Assembly: GCF_001427305.1 (NCBI RefSeq)
Contig: NZ_LMFZ01000013.1
Span: 1-64,000 of the forward strand
DNA: 64,000 bases
Reading direction: 5' to 3'
Source of the DNA: Duganella sp. Root1480D1
Lineage (GTDB): Bacteria > Pseudomonadota > Gammaproteobacteria > Burkholderiales > Burkholderiaceae_D
The translations under genes and the position numbers were made by a program. The notes beneath the pieces are model-generated. The model had not been told where the DNA came from. It saw nothing but the letters and a program-made list of their open reading frames with translations, and did no database searches. Shown here in pieces: positions 16,930 to 25,375 of this stretch. Every line of letters begins with the position of its first letter. Position 1 is the first letter of the stretch.

Positions 16930-17756
16930 AAGACCAGGTCTCGGCCGGGATCACGCTTGGCGCCTTGCAGCGCAAGCCTCTGCTCGATCCGGTCGACCAG
17001 CGCATCCTGATTTGCCACGCGCTGGGCATCAGCCGCACGGCCTTGATTACCCAGTCCGACCGCGTGCTGAGCGCGCAGGAAGCGGCGCGCGTGGCGGCCC
17101 TGCTGCAGCGCCGCCATGATGGCGAGCCTGTGGCCTATATCGTCGGCCAGCGCGAATTCTTCGGCCTCGACTTTGAAACCACGCCGGCAGTGTTGATCCC
17201 GCGTCCCGATACGGAACTGCTGGTGGAATTGGCACTGGTGCGCCTGCCGCCGCGCGGCAGGATGCTCGACATGGGTACCGGCAGCGGCGCCATTGCCGTC
17301 GCCGTCGCCCACAGCCGTCCGGATGCCAGCGTCACGGCGCTGGATGTGAGCCAGGAAGCACTGGCCGTGGCCAGCCGCAACGCGCAGCGCAATAAGGCCG
17401 CAGTGCGCTTCCTGCATAGCGACTGGTACGGCGCGGTGGAAAGCGAACAGTTCGACCTGATCGTCTCCAACCCTCCCTACATCGCCGATGGCGACCGCCA
17501 CCTGTCGGAAGGCGACTTGCGCTTCGAGCCAAGCGGCGCGCTGACCGATTTTGCGGATGGCCTGAGCGCCCTGCGTACCATCATTTCCGGGGCACCGGCC
17601 AAACTGGCGCCGGGCAGCTGGCTGCTGATGGAACATGGGTATGACCAGTCAGCCGCCGTTCGCGAGCTTTTGTTATCGTCCGGTTACACTGATGTGCAAA
17701 GCTGGCAAGATTTGGCTGGCATCGAACGGGTCAGCGGCGGCCGTCGCCCCGGGTAA
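16926..17756 (+). CDS. prmC: Release factor glutamine methyltransferase
   Basis: PrmC N5-methylates the GGQ glutamine of release factors using S-adenosylmethionine. The 276-residue protein has an N-terminal helical domain, the SAM-binding [14 protein letters not shown] motif, and the NPPY catalytic motif (VSNPPYIAD, near residue 182). The ATG at 16926 overlaps the dsbB stop by four bases; the frame upstream inside dsbB is a shadow. Proximity to prfA supports the assignment. Confidence 0.95.
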   Translation: MKDQVSAGITLGALQRKPLLDPVDQRILICHALGISRTALITQSDRVLSAQEAARVAALLQRRHDGEPVAYIVGQREFFGLDFETTPAVLIPRPDTELLVELALVRLPPRGRMLDMGTGSGAIAVAVAHSRPDASVTALDVSQEALAVASRNAQRNKAAVRFLHSDWYGAVESEQFDLIVSNPPYIADGDRHLSEGDLRFEPSGALTDFADGLSALRTIISGAPAKLAPGSWLLMEHGYDQSAAVRELLLSSGYTDVQSWQDLAGIERVSGGRRPG

Positions 17757-17866
17757 AATACGGCAACATGCGGCTTCCGGGCCGTTTTTGGGGGCCATCG
17801 CACGCGCTTTTCGGTTTTCGGTTAATCTCGCACCAATTTGATTTGCTGCATCGGAAAGGAAGCAAA

Positions 17867-19459
17867 TTGTCCAATCTATTGACTCGCCGCCTGGCTTTGT
17901 TGGCCAATGATCAGCACCGTGCGGTGCTGGGCGGCGGCCTGCGCGGCATTGAGCGAGAAACCTTGCGTGTTCAAGCGGATGGCCACCTGGCGCAGACGCC
18001 CCATCCCCTGCCCCTGGGCTCAGCCCTGACGCACCCGCACATCACCACCGATTACGCCGAGACCCTGCTGGAGTTCATCACGCCGGCGGAACATGACATC
18101 AAGACCACGCTGGAAAAGCTGGATGCGATCCATCGCTTCAGCTACACCAAATTGGGCAATGAGCTGATCTGGAGCCAGTCCATGCCGTGCGAACTGCCGG
18201 CCGAAGAGGACATCGAGATCGCGTGGTATGGCAAGTCCAACCTGGGCATGCTGAAGCACGTGTACCGGCGCGGCCTGGCCCTGCGCTACGGCAAAGCCAT
18301 GCAGTGCATCGCGGGCATCCACTACAACTATTCGCTGGACGAGCGCATGTGGCGCATCCTGGCCGAAAACGAAGGCGCGACCAATGTCACGCCAAAGGCC
18401 TACCAGTCGGAAGCCTACCTGGCGACCATCCGCAATTTCCGCCGCTATAGCTGGCTGCTGATGTACCTGTTCGGCGCTTCGCCGGCCCTGGCCGAGGGCT
18501 TCCTGCGCGGCCGGCCGCACAAGCTGGAAAAGCTGTCCGGCGATACGCTGTACCTGCCGTATGCAACCAGCCTGCGTATGAGCGACCTGGGTTACCAGAA
18601 TGAGGCGCAATCCGGCCTTCATCCGCATGAAAACAGCCTGGATTCCTATGTGGCCACGCTGACCAAGGCGGTCAACCAGCCTTACGAACCGTATGCGAAG
18701 ATCGGCACCAAGGTCAATGGCGAGTGGGTCCAGCTATCGACCAACGTGATCCAGATCGAGAACGAGTACTACTCGACGATCCGCCCGAAACGCGTGATCA
18801 ATACCGGCGAACGCCCGATCCAGGCGCTGTGCAACCGCGGCGTGCAATACATCGAAGTTCGCTGCATGGACGTGGATCCGTTCGAACCGGTCGGCATCAA
18901 CGTGCAGACCGGACGCTTCCTCGACGTGTTCCTGCTGTTCACGGCGCTGGAAGAAAGCCCGCTGATCACCCCGGAGCACGGCGAACTGCTGGCACGCAAT
19001 TTCGCGCGCACGGTGAAGGAAGGCCGCCGTCCTGGCCTGACCCTGACCCGCGCCGGCGAGGAAGTCACGCTCAAGCAGTGGGGCCTGGACTTGCTGGAGC
19101 GCTTCAAGCCAGTGGCGGAACTGCTGGACCGCGAGCATGGCGGCCGCGAACACATGGCCGCGCTGGAAGCGCAGGCTGCCAAGCTGCACGATCCCGAGCT
19201 CACGCCTTCGGCGCGCGTGCTGCAGGCGCTGCGCGAGAATGGCAAATCGTTCACCGCGTTCGGCCTGCACCAGAGCGAGAAGCATGCGGCTTACTTCCGC
19301 AGCCATCCGCCCAGCGCGGAAGACGTGGCACGCTTCACGGAAATGGCACGCGTCTCCATCGCCGAGCAGGAAGAACTGGAGCGCACCCAGACCGGCAGCT
19401 TCGACGATTACGTCAAAGCCTACCGCGCCAGCAACCTGTGCCCGAACCATTGCACCTGA
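17867..19459 (+). CDS. gshA: Glutamate-cysteine ligase, E. coli type
   Basis: GshA makes gamma-glutamylcysteine from Glu, Cys and ATP, the first step of glutathione synthesis. From a TTG at 17867 the product is 530 residues, close to the family's usual 518. The TTG has GGAAAGGAAG just upstream, and the family N-terminus ([20 protein letters not shown]) begins there; the ATG at 17768 gives an unrelated 33-residue extension. Family segments include [30 protein letters not shown] and [18 protein letters not shown]. The deacetylase-like gene starts three bases after its stop. Confidence 0.94.
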   Translation: MSNLLTRRLALLANDQHRAVLGGGLRGIERETLRVQADGHLAQTPHPLPLGSALTHPHITTDYAETLLEFITPAEHDIKTTLEKLDAIHRFSYTKLGNELIWSQSMPCELPAEEDIEIAWYGKSNLGMLKHVYRRGLALRYGKAMQCIAGIHYNYSLDERMWRILAENEGATNVTPKAYQSEAYLATIRNFRRYSWLLMYLFGASPALAEGFLRGRPHKLEKLSGDTLYLPYATSLRMSDLGYQNEAQSGLHPHENSLDSYVATLTKAVNQPYEPYAKIGTKVNGEWVQLSTNVIQIENEYYSTIRPKRVINTGERPIQALCNRGVQYIEVRCMDVDPFEPVGINVQTGRFLDVFLLFTALEESPLITPEHGELLARNFARTVKEGRRPGLTLTRAGEEVTLKQWGLDLLERFKPVAELLDREHGGREHMAALEAQAAKLHDPELTPSARVLQALRENGKSFTAFGLHQSEKHAAYFRSHPPSAEDVARFTEMARVSIAEQEELERTQTGSFDDYVKAYRASNLCPNHCT

Positions 19460-19462
19460 CCC

Positions 19463-20470
19463 TTGCTCACCTTCTTTAACGAACAGCACGCGCAGCAGTT
19501 CGGCGGCACGGACCATCGGGTCAAGGCCGTGCAAGCCGAATTGGGCCGCCGCGGGCTGGGCGAAATCGTTACCCCGCAAAGCGTGCCATTGACTGCGCTG
19601 GAACGCACCCACAGCCCGCGCTACCTGGCCTTCCTGCGCAACGCGTGGAGCGAAGCGCAGGCGCAGAAGGAATTTGCCGGCTGGCCGGTGGTCAGCCCCA
19701 GGCAGCTTGCGATACGCACCATGCGCACCGACATCGAACCGGAGGATTTCCTGGCCCGCCTGGGCCTGTATTCGATGGATACCGTCACCGGCATTGGCGC
19801 CGGCACCTGGAGCGCAGCAAAAGGCGGTGCCGATTGCGCGGTGAATGCGGCGCATGCCTTGCGGGTAGGCGAGCGCGGCAGCTTTGTGCTGTCGCAGCCG
19901 CAAGGCCACCATGCGGGTGCGGATTTTTGCGGCGGCTACTGCTACCTGAATAATGCGGCGCTGGCTGCCCAGCACCTGCGCGATGACGGAATGGCCAAGG
20001 TGGCGATCCTCGACCTCGACTACCAGCACGGCAACGGGGCGCAGGGCATTTTCTACGAACGGGCCGACGTGCTTTGCCTGTCGATCCATGCCGATCCGCG
20101 TCAAACATTCCCGTTCTACTGCGGCCATGCCGACGAAACCGGCGCCGGTGCGGGACAGGGCTACAACGTCAACCTGCCACTGGCAAAGGGTGCCAATGCG
20201 CAGGCCTGGTTTGCTGCGCTGGAGACGGCGTGCGTGCGCTTGTCGATGTACCGGCCGGAGGCGCTGATTGTGGCCTTGGGCGGCAATATCTTCCATGGCG
20301 AGCAGCATGGCGGCTTTGGCCTGGCGCCCGCCGACTTCCTGCGCCTGGGCGAGCGCCTGGCCTGGCTCGGCATCCCGACCACGTTCCAGCTCGAAGGCGG
20401 CACCCCGTTGCGCGAGCTGGGCACCAATATCGTCAACGTGCTGGAAGGCTTCGACTGCGCGATGGTCTAG
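19463..20470 (+). CDS. Histone deacetylase-fold protein with degenerate active site
   Basis: The 335-residue product has the arginase/deacetylase fold and is closest in pattern to acetylpolyamine amidohydrolases (IHADPRQTFPFYCGHADETG, QPQGHHAGADFCGGY). The active-site His pair HH is kept, but other catalytic positions are changed: the zinc motif D-x-H is D-Y-Q (LDLDYQHGNG), the third zinc Asp of LGxDT is Asn (LGGNIF), and the catalytic Tyr of EGGY is Thr (LEGGTPL). Zinc hydrolysis is therefore unlikely; a binding role or different chemistry is an inference. It uses a TTG start three bases after gshA and is probably co-transcribed. Confidence 0.8.
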   Translation: MLTFFNEQHAQQFGGTDHRVKAVQAELGRRGLGEIVTPQSVPLTALERTHSPRYLAFLRNAWSEAQAQKEFAGWPVVSPRQLAIRTMRTDIEPEDFLARLGLYSMDTVTGIGAGTWSAAKGGADCAVNAAHALRVGERGSFVLSQPQGHHAGADFCGGYCYLNNAALAAQHLRDDGMAKVAILDLDYQHGNGAQGIFYERADVLCLSIHADPRQTFPFYCGHADETGAGAGQGYNVNLPLAKGANAQAWFAALETACVRLSMYRPEALIVALGGNIFHGEQHGGFGLAPADFLRLGERLAWLGIPTTFQLEGGTPLRELGTNIVNVLEGFDCAMV

Positions 20471-20472
20471 GC

Positions 20473-21783
20473 TTAGCCGGGCAGCGCCAGCCGCGCTTCC
20501 AGGCCGCCGCCTTCGCGCTGGTGCAGCGTCAGGCTTCCGCCCATCGCTATTGCGAGCTGGCGGGCAATCGCCAGGCCCAGGCCGGTACCGCCGGTCTCGC
20601 GGCTGCGTGAAGACTCCAATCGCACGAACGGCTCAAAGACCGCTTGCAACGATTCTTCCGGAATGCCCGGACCGCGATCGAGCACCTGGATCACGATGCC
20701 GCCACCATGGGGCTCGTCCGGCGCCACATGCACTTCCGCGCTACCGCCGAATTTCAGCGCATTGTCGACCAGGTTGCCCAGCACACGCCGCAGCGCTTGC
20801 GGCCGCAGTTCCATCGCGTGGCCAACCGTGCCGTGCAACGTGACGTCCTGGCCGGCGTCGGTATAGTCGTGCACCATGCTGTCGAGCAGCGCGTCCGGGT
20901 CAATGCGCGTCGGCGCTTCGGAAGTGCCGTGCAGCGTGCGCGCATACGCCACGCCCTCCTTGACCAACTGCTCCATCGACTGCAAGTCCTGCCGCAATTT
21001 CGCCTGCTGCGCCTCGTCGTCCATCATGTCGACCCGCAAGCGCATGCGGGTAATCGGCGTCTGCAAATCGTGCGAGATCGAGGCCAGGATCTGGATGCGC
21101 TCCGCCATATAGCCGGCAATGCGCTCCTGCATGGCGTTGAAGGCGCGCGCGGCACGCGCTACCTCCGAAGGACCGCTTTCCGGCAGGTGGGCACCCTGCA
21201 TGTCGGGGCCAAGCGCATCGGCAGCCAGCGCAAGCTGTTCCAGCGGCCGCGTGGCCAGCCGCACCGCCAGCCAGCAGCACAGCGCAAACACCGCAAGCTG
21301 CGCCGCCATCAAGGCGCCAAACCAGGGCGACATTGGCACGCTGCGCATCGGGCGGAAGTCGATCGTCAGCGGCATGCCGTCGCTCAATCGCAGGTGCACC
21401 TGGTAGCGTTCATGTTCGCCGATGATCTGGTGCACGGTCAGCTTGTATTGCTTGCCGACGCCTTCCTCGAACGAACGCACGGCATTCGCTTCCAGCACTT
21501 CGAGGTGCGGCAACGACTCGTCGCATTCTTCCAGCCTGAATTCGTAACTGCGGCGCGCCAGGCGGGGCAGCCAATCCGCGCGCTGCGCGGCCGGCAGCGC
21601 ATCGAGCAGGGCTACCGAGGTGGTAACCTCGCGTTCGATATAGCCCATCATCATATTGGTGGTCGCCTCGTTCCGCTCACGCACCGTGAGCCAGAACGAC
21701 AAGCCCTGCGCCACCGCCACGCCAAGGCACAGCAGCAAGGCGAGACGCGCAAACAGCGTGCGCGGCCAGTGCAGGCGCATCAT
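20473..21783 (-). CDS. Sensor histidine kinase (EnvZ/RstB-like)
   Basis: The 436-residue kinase has transmembrane helices at about 12-33 and 153-175, a periplasmic sensor of roughly 120 residues, HAMP (176-228), HisKA with the phospho-acceptor His238 in SISHDLQTPITRMR, and a HATPase domain with NLVDNALKF and DRGPGIPEE and GGTGLGLAIA boxes. The start overlaps its regulator's stop (ATGA), so the pair is translationally coupled. The signal is unknown; divergent ccdA/tlpA-like genes suggest envelope redox, but that is an inference. Confidence 0.9.
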   Translation of the reverse strand: MMRLHWPRTLFARLALLLCLGVAVAQGLSFWLTVRERNEATTNMMMGYIEREVTTSVALLDALPAAQRADWLPRLARRSYEFRLEECDESLPHLEVLEANAVRSFEEGVGKQYKLTVHQIIGEHERYQVHLRLSDGMPLTIDFRPMRSVPMSPWFGALMAAQLAVFALCCWLAVRLATRPLEQLALAADALGPDMQGAHLPESGPSEVARAARAFNAMQERIAGYMAERIQILASISHDLQTPITRMRLRVDMMDDEAQQAKLRQDLQSMEQLVKEGVAYARTLHGTSEAPTRIDPDALLDSMVHDYTDAGQDVTLHGTVGHAMELRPQALRRVLGNLVDNALKFGGSAEVHVAPDEPHGGGIVIQVLDRGPGIPEESLQAVFEPFVRLESSRSRETGGTGLGLAIARQLAIAMGGSLTLHQREGGGLEARLALPG

Positions 21784-22520
21784 GGCTCGCCTGCCGCCAG
21801 CGTTACCGCAGCCGAGAACACATAGCCTTCGCTGCGCAAGGTCTTGATATAGCGCGGTTCGCGCGCCGTATCGCGCAGGCGTTGCCGCACGCGGCTTACC
21901 AGCAGGTCGATCGAGCGGTCGAACTGGTCGGCATTGCGGCCCTGTGTCAGGTTCAGGAGCTGGTCGCGCGTCAGCACGCGCTGCGGATGGTCGAGGAAGA
22001 CGCGCAGCAGGCGGTATTCGGCGCCGCTCAGCGCGACTTGCGTACCGTCGGCATCGAGCAGGTGGCGCGCCACGGTGTCGAGGCGCCAGTCGCCAAAGGC
22101 CAGCATCGGCACCGATTCATTGACCTGCATATTCGGCGGCAGCATGCGCGTGCGGCGCAGCACGGCGTTGATGCGCGCCAGCAGTTCGCGCACGGCAAAC
22201 GGCTTGGGCAGGTAGTCGTCGGCACCCATTTCGAGGCCGATGATGCGGTCGGTTTCATCATTGCGCGCGGTCAGCATCAGCACCGGAATGGTCTTGTGCT
22301 TGCCGGCGCGCAGGTCGCGGCACAGCGCCAGGCCGTCTTCGCCGGGCAGCATCAAGTCCAGCACGACCAGGTCGGGCGTGTCTTCCTCGATCACGGCGCG
22401 CATCTGGCGGCCATTGGCAGCCAGCGAGGTGCGCAAGCCATTTTTCTGTAAATAGGCGCCGATCAATTCGCGGATATCGCGGTCATCGTCAACGATCAGG
22501 ATGTGGTCTTGGTTTTCCAT
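21780..22520 (-). CDS. OmpR-family response regulator
   Basis: The 246-residue product starts MENQDHILIVDDDRD (22520); the longer frame upstream is rejected. The receiver domain has Asp55 in LVVLDLMLPGEDG with the DDD acidic cluster and PKPF Lys motif. The winged helix ends RYIKTLRSEGYVF. It is the first gene of a pair with the kinase, overlapping by four bases. A 7-bp inverted repeat sits 42 bases upstream in the gap shared with ccdA and may be its operator. Confidence 0.92.
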   Translation of the reverse strand: MENQDHILIVDDDRDIRELIGAYLQKNGLRTSLAANGRQMRAVIEEDTPDLVVLDLMLPGEDGLALCRDLRAGKHKTIPVLMLTARNDETDRIIGLEMGADDYLPKPFAVRELLARINAVLRRTRMLPPNMQVNESVPMLAFGDWRLDTVARHLLDADGTQVALSGAEYRLLRVFLDHPQRVLTRDQLLNLTQGRNADQFDRSIDLLVSRVRQRLRDTAREPRYIKTLRSEGYVFSAAVTLAAGEP

Positions 22521-22562
22521 GAAGCCATGATACCCAATGCCCGGCAGAGATTTGTATCCCAG

Positions 22563-22587
22563 TGTGTACAGCCGGACCAGGTACACA
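22563..22587. promoter_or_regulatory. Candidate operator between the two-component and ccdA genes
   Basis: TGTGTAC and GTACACA arms with an 11-base spacer lie in the divergent gap. The position fits regulation of either side by the response regulator or another factor; no consensus is known to me for it. Confidence 0.3.
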
Positions 22588-22673
22588 AAACATTGCACGG
22601 GCGGGGGTACGGCGAAATATGCCGGATACCTGCGGACGGTCCAATGGAGTCATTCCAAAACACGGAGCTGACC

Positions 22674-23375
22674 ATGACCAACCCGCTCGACACTCCGCTG
22701 GCCTTTCTGGCCGGCCTGCTGACCATCGCGTCGCCTTGCGTGCTGCCGATGCTGCCCATCCTGCTGGGCTCCGGCGTCAACCAGCGCAACCGCCGCCGCC
22801 CGCTGTTCATCGTGGCAGGCTTCATCCTGAGCTTTGCCAGCTTCGCCATGCTGCTGGGCGTGGTGTCGGCCACCATCGACGTGGCGCAGGAAGTGCTGCG
22901 CAATACTGCCATCGCCCTGCTGGCCCTGTCCGGTCTGTTCCGCCTGTGGCCGGCGCCTTACGAATGGCTGATCGCGCGCTTGCCGGGCCGCGACGCCAGC
23001 GCCGCACCGCGCCAGGACGACGGCAGCAACGGCGGCGCCTTCCTGCTTGGTGTATCGCTGGGTGCGGTCTGGACGCCCTGCGCCGGGCCGGTGCTGGCAT
23101 CCATCCTGGTACTGGTGGTGAAGGCACAGGACCCGGCCTGGTCGGCCCTGCTGCTGACCCTGTACGCCATCGGCGCTGCCGTGCCCATGCTCGGAATTAT
23201 TTACGGCGGCCAGTATGCCACCCAGCGCGTGCGTTCCGTGGCCCGCCACGCTCAGCGCCTGCAGCAAGTGTTCGGCGTGCTGGTGGTGGCCACCGCCATT
23301 GCGATTTACCTGCAATACGACACCCTGGCCTATTCCTGGGCCGCTCAACACCTCCCAACCCTGAAAGGACTGTGA
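22674..23375 (+). CDS. CcdA/DsbD-type membrane thiol-disulfide transporter
   Basis: The 233-residue protein has six hydrophobic segments and the paired membrane cysteines of the CcdA/DsbD-beta family: TIASPCVLPMLP (Cys22) and VWTPCAGPVL (around residue 136). It moves electrons from cytosolic thioredoxin to periplasmic thiol proteins. GGAG precedes the ATG at 22674, so the long upstream frame is not used. The tlpA-like gene starts three bases after its stop, so the two probably form one redox relay, like the two parts of DipZ encoded separately. Confidence 0.88.
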   Translation: MTNPLDTPLAFLAGLLTIASPCVLPMLPILLGSGVNQRNRRRPLFIVAGFILSFASFAMLLGVVSATIDVAQEVLRNTAIALLALSGLFRLWPAPYEWLIARLPGRDASAAPRQDDGSNGGAFLLGVSLGAVWTPCAGPVLASILVLVVKAQDPAWSALLLTLYAIGAAVPMLGIIYGGQYATQRVRSVARHAQRLQQVFGVLVVATAIAIYLQYDTLAYSWAAQHLPTLKGL

Positions 23376-23377
23376 AC

Positions 23378-23896
23378 ATGAAGAACACCCTGAAATTCCT
23401 GGCTGCCGCGGCAACCCTGGTGGGCGCCAGCACCGGCGCCAATGCAGCAACGGCCCCCTTCGAAGCCCCCGAATTCAGCAGCATCACCGAATGGCTGAAC
23501 AGCGCGCCGCTGACGATGAAGCAACTGCGTGGCAAGGTGATACTGGTTGATTTCTGGACCTATGACTGCATAAACTGTATCAACACCCTGTCCCATGTCG
23601 TGCAGTGGCACGACAAGTACAAAGACAAGGGCTTGGTCGTGATCGGCGTCCACACGCCGGAGTACGCTTTCGAGCGCAAGACCGAGAACGTGCGCACCGC
23701 CTTGAAGCGATTCGACATACGCTATCCAGTGGCCCAGGATAACCGCTACGCAACCTGGAACGCGTACAACAACCGCTATTGGCCGGCTTTCTATCTTGTC
23801 AACAAGAAGGGCCAGGTGGTGTACACCCACTTCGGTGAAGGCCAGTACGAGCAAACCGAAGCGCGGATCCAGCAACTGCTGGCGCAAACCGAGTGA
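23378..23896 (+). CDS. Periplasmic thioredoxin-like (TlpA/DipZ-type) protein
   Basis: The 172-residue product has a signal peptide (MKNTLKFLAAAATLVGAS, cleaved after ANA or nearby) and a thioredoxin-like domain with VDFWTYDCINCINTL; the redox pair is Cys64/Cys67. The CINC centre and the IGVHTPEYAFE and YWPAFYLVNKKG (cis-Pro) segments match the extracytoplasmic domain of DipZ-type proteins. It sits three bases after the CcdA-like gene, which probably keeps it reduced. Confidence 0.88.
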   Translation: MKNTLKFLAAAATLVGASTGANAATAPFEAPEFSSITEWLNSAPLTMKQLRGKVILVDFWTYDCINCINTLSHVVQWHDKYKDKGLVVIGVHTPEYAFERKTENVRTALKRFDIRYPVAQDNRYATWNAYNNRYWPAFYLVNKKGQVVYTHFGEGQYEQTEARIQQLLAQTE

Positions 23897-23930
23897 GTTC
23901 AAGATGAGCGAAAAATTCTTCAAAAATAGC

Positions 23931-23959
23931 TTGCAATTAAATCGCACGCTATCTATAGT
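23931..23959 (+). promoter_or_regulatory. ohr promoter with overlapping OhrR-type operator
   Basis: TTGCAA and TATAGT hexamers are separated by 17 bases. Overlapping the -35 is the near-palindrome GCAATTAAATCGC (23933-23945), which resembles the AT-rich MarR/OhrR operators of ohr genes. No ohrR gene is adjacent in the window. Confidence 0.55.
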
Positions 23960-24048
23960 GTCGACATGGGCAGCAAACAAGGCCCCGGAAACCGGAAACA
24001 AATAGCACGCTAGTTAATCGCTCACTACTCACGAAAAGGAAAATCATC

Positions 24049-24477
24049 ATGGCAAAGATCTCCAACATCCTGTACCGCGCAAACGCAACTTCCACCGGCG
24101 GCCGCGAAGGCAAATCCGCCTCCAGCGACGGCGCCCTGGACGTCAAGCTGACCACTCCAAAAGAACTGGGCGGCAATGGCGCGTTCGGCACCAACCCGGA
24201 GCAACTGTTCGCAGCCGGCTACTCGGCCTGCTTCATCGGTGCCCTGAAGTTCGTTGGCGGCCGCGACAAGATCGCCGTACCGGCTGACGCTTCGATCAAC
24301 GCCACCGTCGGCATCGGCCCGATCGAGACCGGCTTCGGCATCGAAGTGGAACTGAAGATCTCCTTGCCTGGCGTGGATCGCGCCACCGCGGAAAAACTGG
24401 TGAACGCCGCCCACATCGTCTGCCCGTACTCGAACGCGACACGCGGCAACATCGACGTCACCCTGACCATCGTATAA
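24049..24477 (+). CDS. ohr: Organic hydroperoxide resistance protein
   Basis: Ohr is a thiol peroxidase of the OsmC/Ohr family that reduces organic and lipid hydroperoxides with lipoyl donors. The 142-residue product has both catalytic cysteines: Cys61 in [10 protein letters not shown] and Cys125 in [12 protein letters not shown]. The N-terminus ([21 protein letters not shown]) fits the family. AAAGGAAAA precedes the ATG. The promoter and operator-like palindrome lie about 90-120 bases upstream. Confidence 0.94.
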   Translation: MAKISNILYRANATSTGGREGKSASSDGALDVKLTTPKELGGNGAFGTNPEQLFAAGYSACFIGALKFVGGRDKIAVPADASINATVGIGPIETGFGIEVELKISLPGVDRATAEKLVNAAHIVCPYSNATRGNIDVTLTIV

Positions 24478-24532
24478 GCAACCAAGGGCCCGGCGGCACA
24501 GGCGGCCGGGTCCACCCAAGAGGAGAAATATC

Positions 24533-24832
24533 ATGAAAGCACTTGCAACCATCATCGCTTCCGCCGCCCTGGCCCTCTCCACTGCCGCCCAGGCAGCGCC
24601 ACCTGACACCAACAGCGGCGAAGGCTACCAGTCCGACACGCATTTCGTGTCGACCAAAACCCGCGCGCAAGTCAAGGCAGAGACCATCGCCGCCCTGCAG
24701 CGTGGTGAAATCCTGAACGGCGAACTGTATCCACTGGATTTTGCCTCCCCCATCCGCGGCAAGACCCGCGCCCAAGTGAAGGCCGAACTGGCCGCCGCCA
24801 TCCGTAATGGCGAGATCCGCCAGGAACAATAA
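24533..24832 (+). CDS. DUF4148 secreted protein with internal duplication
   Basis: The 99-residue product starts at an ATG after AGAGGAG, with a signal peptide ending AAQA. The mature part contains two copies of a KTRAQVKAE unit, each followed by an Ala-rich helix and NGE or RGE (about residues 42-61 and 75-94). DUF4148 proteins are common, small, periplasmic and of unknown function in Burkholderiales. It is 55 bases from ohr on the same strand; a GC-rich hairpin without T tract (24486-24513) lies between. Confidence 0.8.
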   Translation: MKALATIIASAALALSTAAQAAPPDTNSGEGYQSDTHFVSTKTRAQVKAETIAALQRGEILNGELYPLDFASPIRGKTRAQVKAELAAAIRNGEIRQEQ

Positions 24833-24873
24833 GCTGGCATAAAATGGTCGCCTCCCACCAAGCGAGGCGACTA

Positions 24874-25326
24874 ATGATTGAATGGCAGTGGCTGGACTTC
24901 AACAGCATTCCCAACACGGACCTGTACGAAATGCTGCGGCAGCGGCAAGAAGTGTTCGTGATCGAACAGCAGTGTTTTTACTCCGATATGGACGGCTGCG
25001 ATCAAGCCGCCCACCACCTGCTCGGCTGGCAAACGGAGGGCGGCAAGCGCACGCTGGCTGCCTACCTGCGCTGTATTGCGCCGGGCATCAAATATCCTGA
25101 AATGTCGCTGGGGCGCGTGCTGACCACGCAGGCTGCACGCGGCAGCGGCGCGGGGCGCCAACTGATTGCGGAAGGCATCCGCCATGCGGAAGCGCTGCAT
25201 CCCGGCCACCGCATCCGGATCGGCGCCCAGGCCCATCTGGAAAAGTTCTACGGCAGCTTCGGCTTCAAGGCCGTGGGCGAACCGTATGACGAGGACGGCA
25301 TCCCGCACCTGGAGATGCTGCGCTAA
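24874..25326 (+). CDS. elaA: ElaA-type GNAT acetyltransferase
   Basis: The 150-residue protein matches the ElaA family: N-terminal LYEMLRQRQEVFVIEQQC, the YSDMDGCDQAAHHLLG segment, acetyl-CoA loop RGSGAGRQLIAEGI, and C-terminal FYGSFGFKAVGEPYDEDGIPHLEM. Substrate unknown. The start at 24874 (MIEWQWLDF) is the family start; the ATG ten codons upstream is not. A bidirectional terminator follows immediately. Confidence 0.88.
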   Translation: MIEWQWLDFNSIPNTDLYEMLRQRQEVFVIEQQCFYSDMDGCDQAAHHLLGWQTEGGKRTLAAYLRCIAPGIKYPEMSLGRVLTTQAARGSGAGRQLIAEGIRHAEALHPGHRIRIGAQAHLEKFYGSFGFKAVGEPYDEDGIPHLEMLR

Positions 25327-25334
25327 GCAAAAAA

Positions 25335-25354
25335 AAACGGCCCGAAGGCCGTTT
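25335..25354. terminator. Bidirectional terminator between elaA and the FKBP gene
   Basis: Stem AAACGGCC, loop CGAA, stem GGCCGTTT, with TCTTATTT on the plus side and a run of nine A residues (T on the minus transcript) on the other. It serves both convergent genes. Confidence 0.9.
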
Positions 25355-25375
25355 CTTATTTGGGCTTCCGCCCGC

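Noticed and set aside
23904..24005. 33-codon frame MSEKFFKNSLQLN upstream of ohr
   Set aside because: It runs across the ohr promoter and operator and lacks a ribosome site; probably chance.
24486..24513. GC-rich hairpin between ohr and the DUF4148 gene as terminator
   Set aside because: Stem is fair but there is no T tract on either strand and a ribosome site follows at once.
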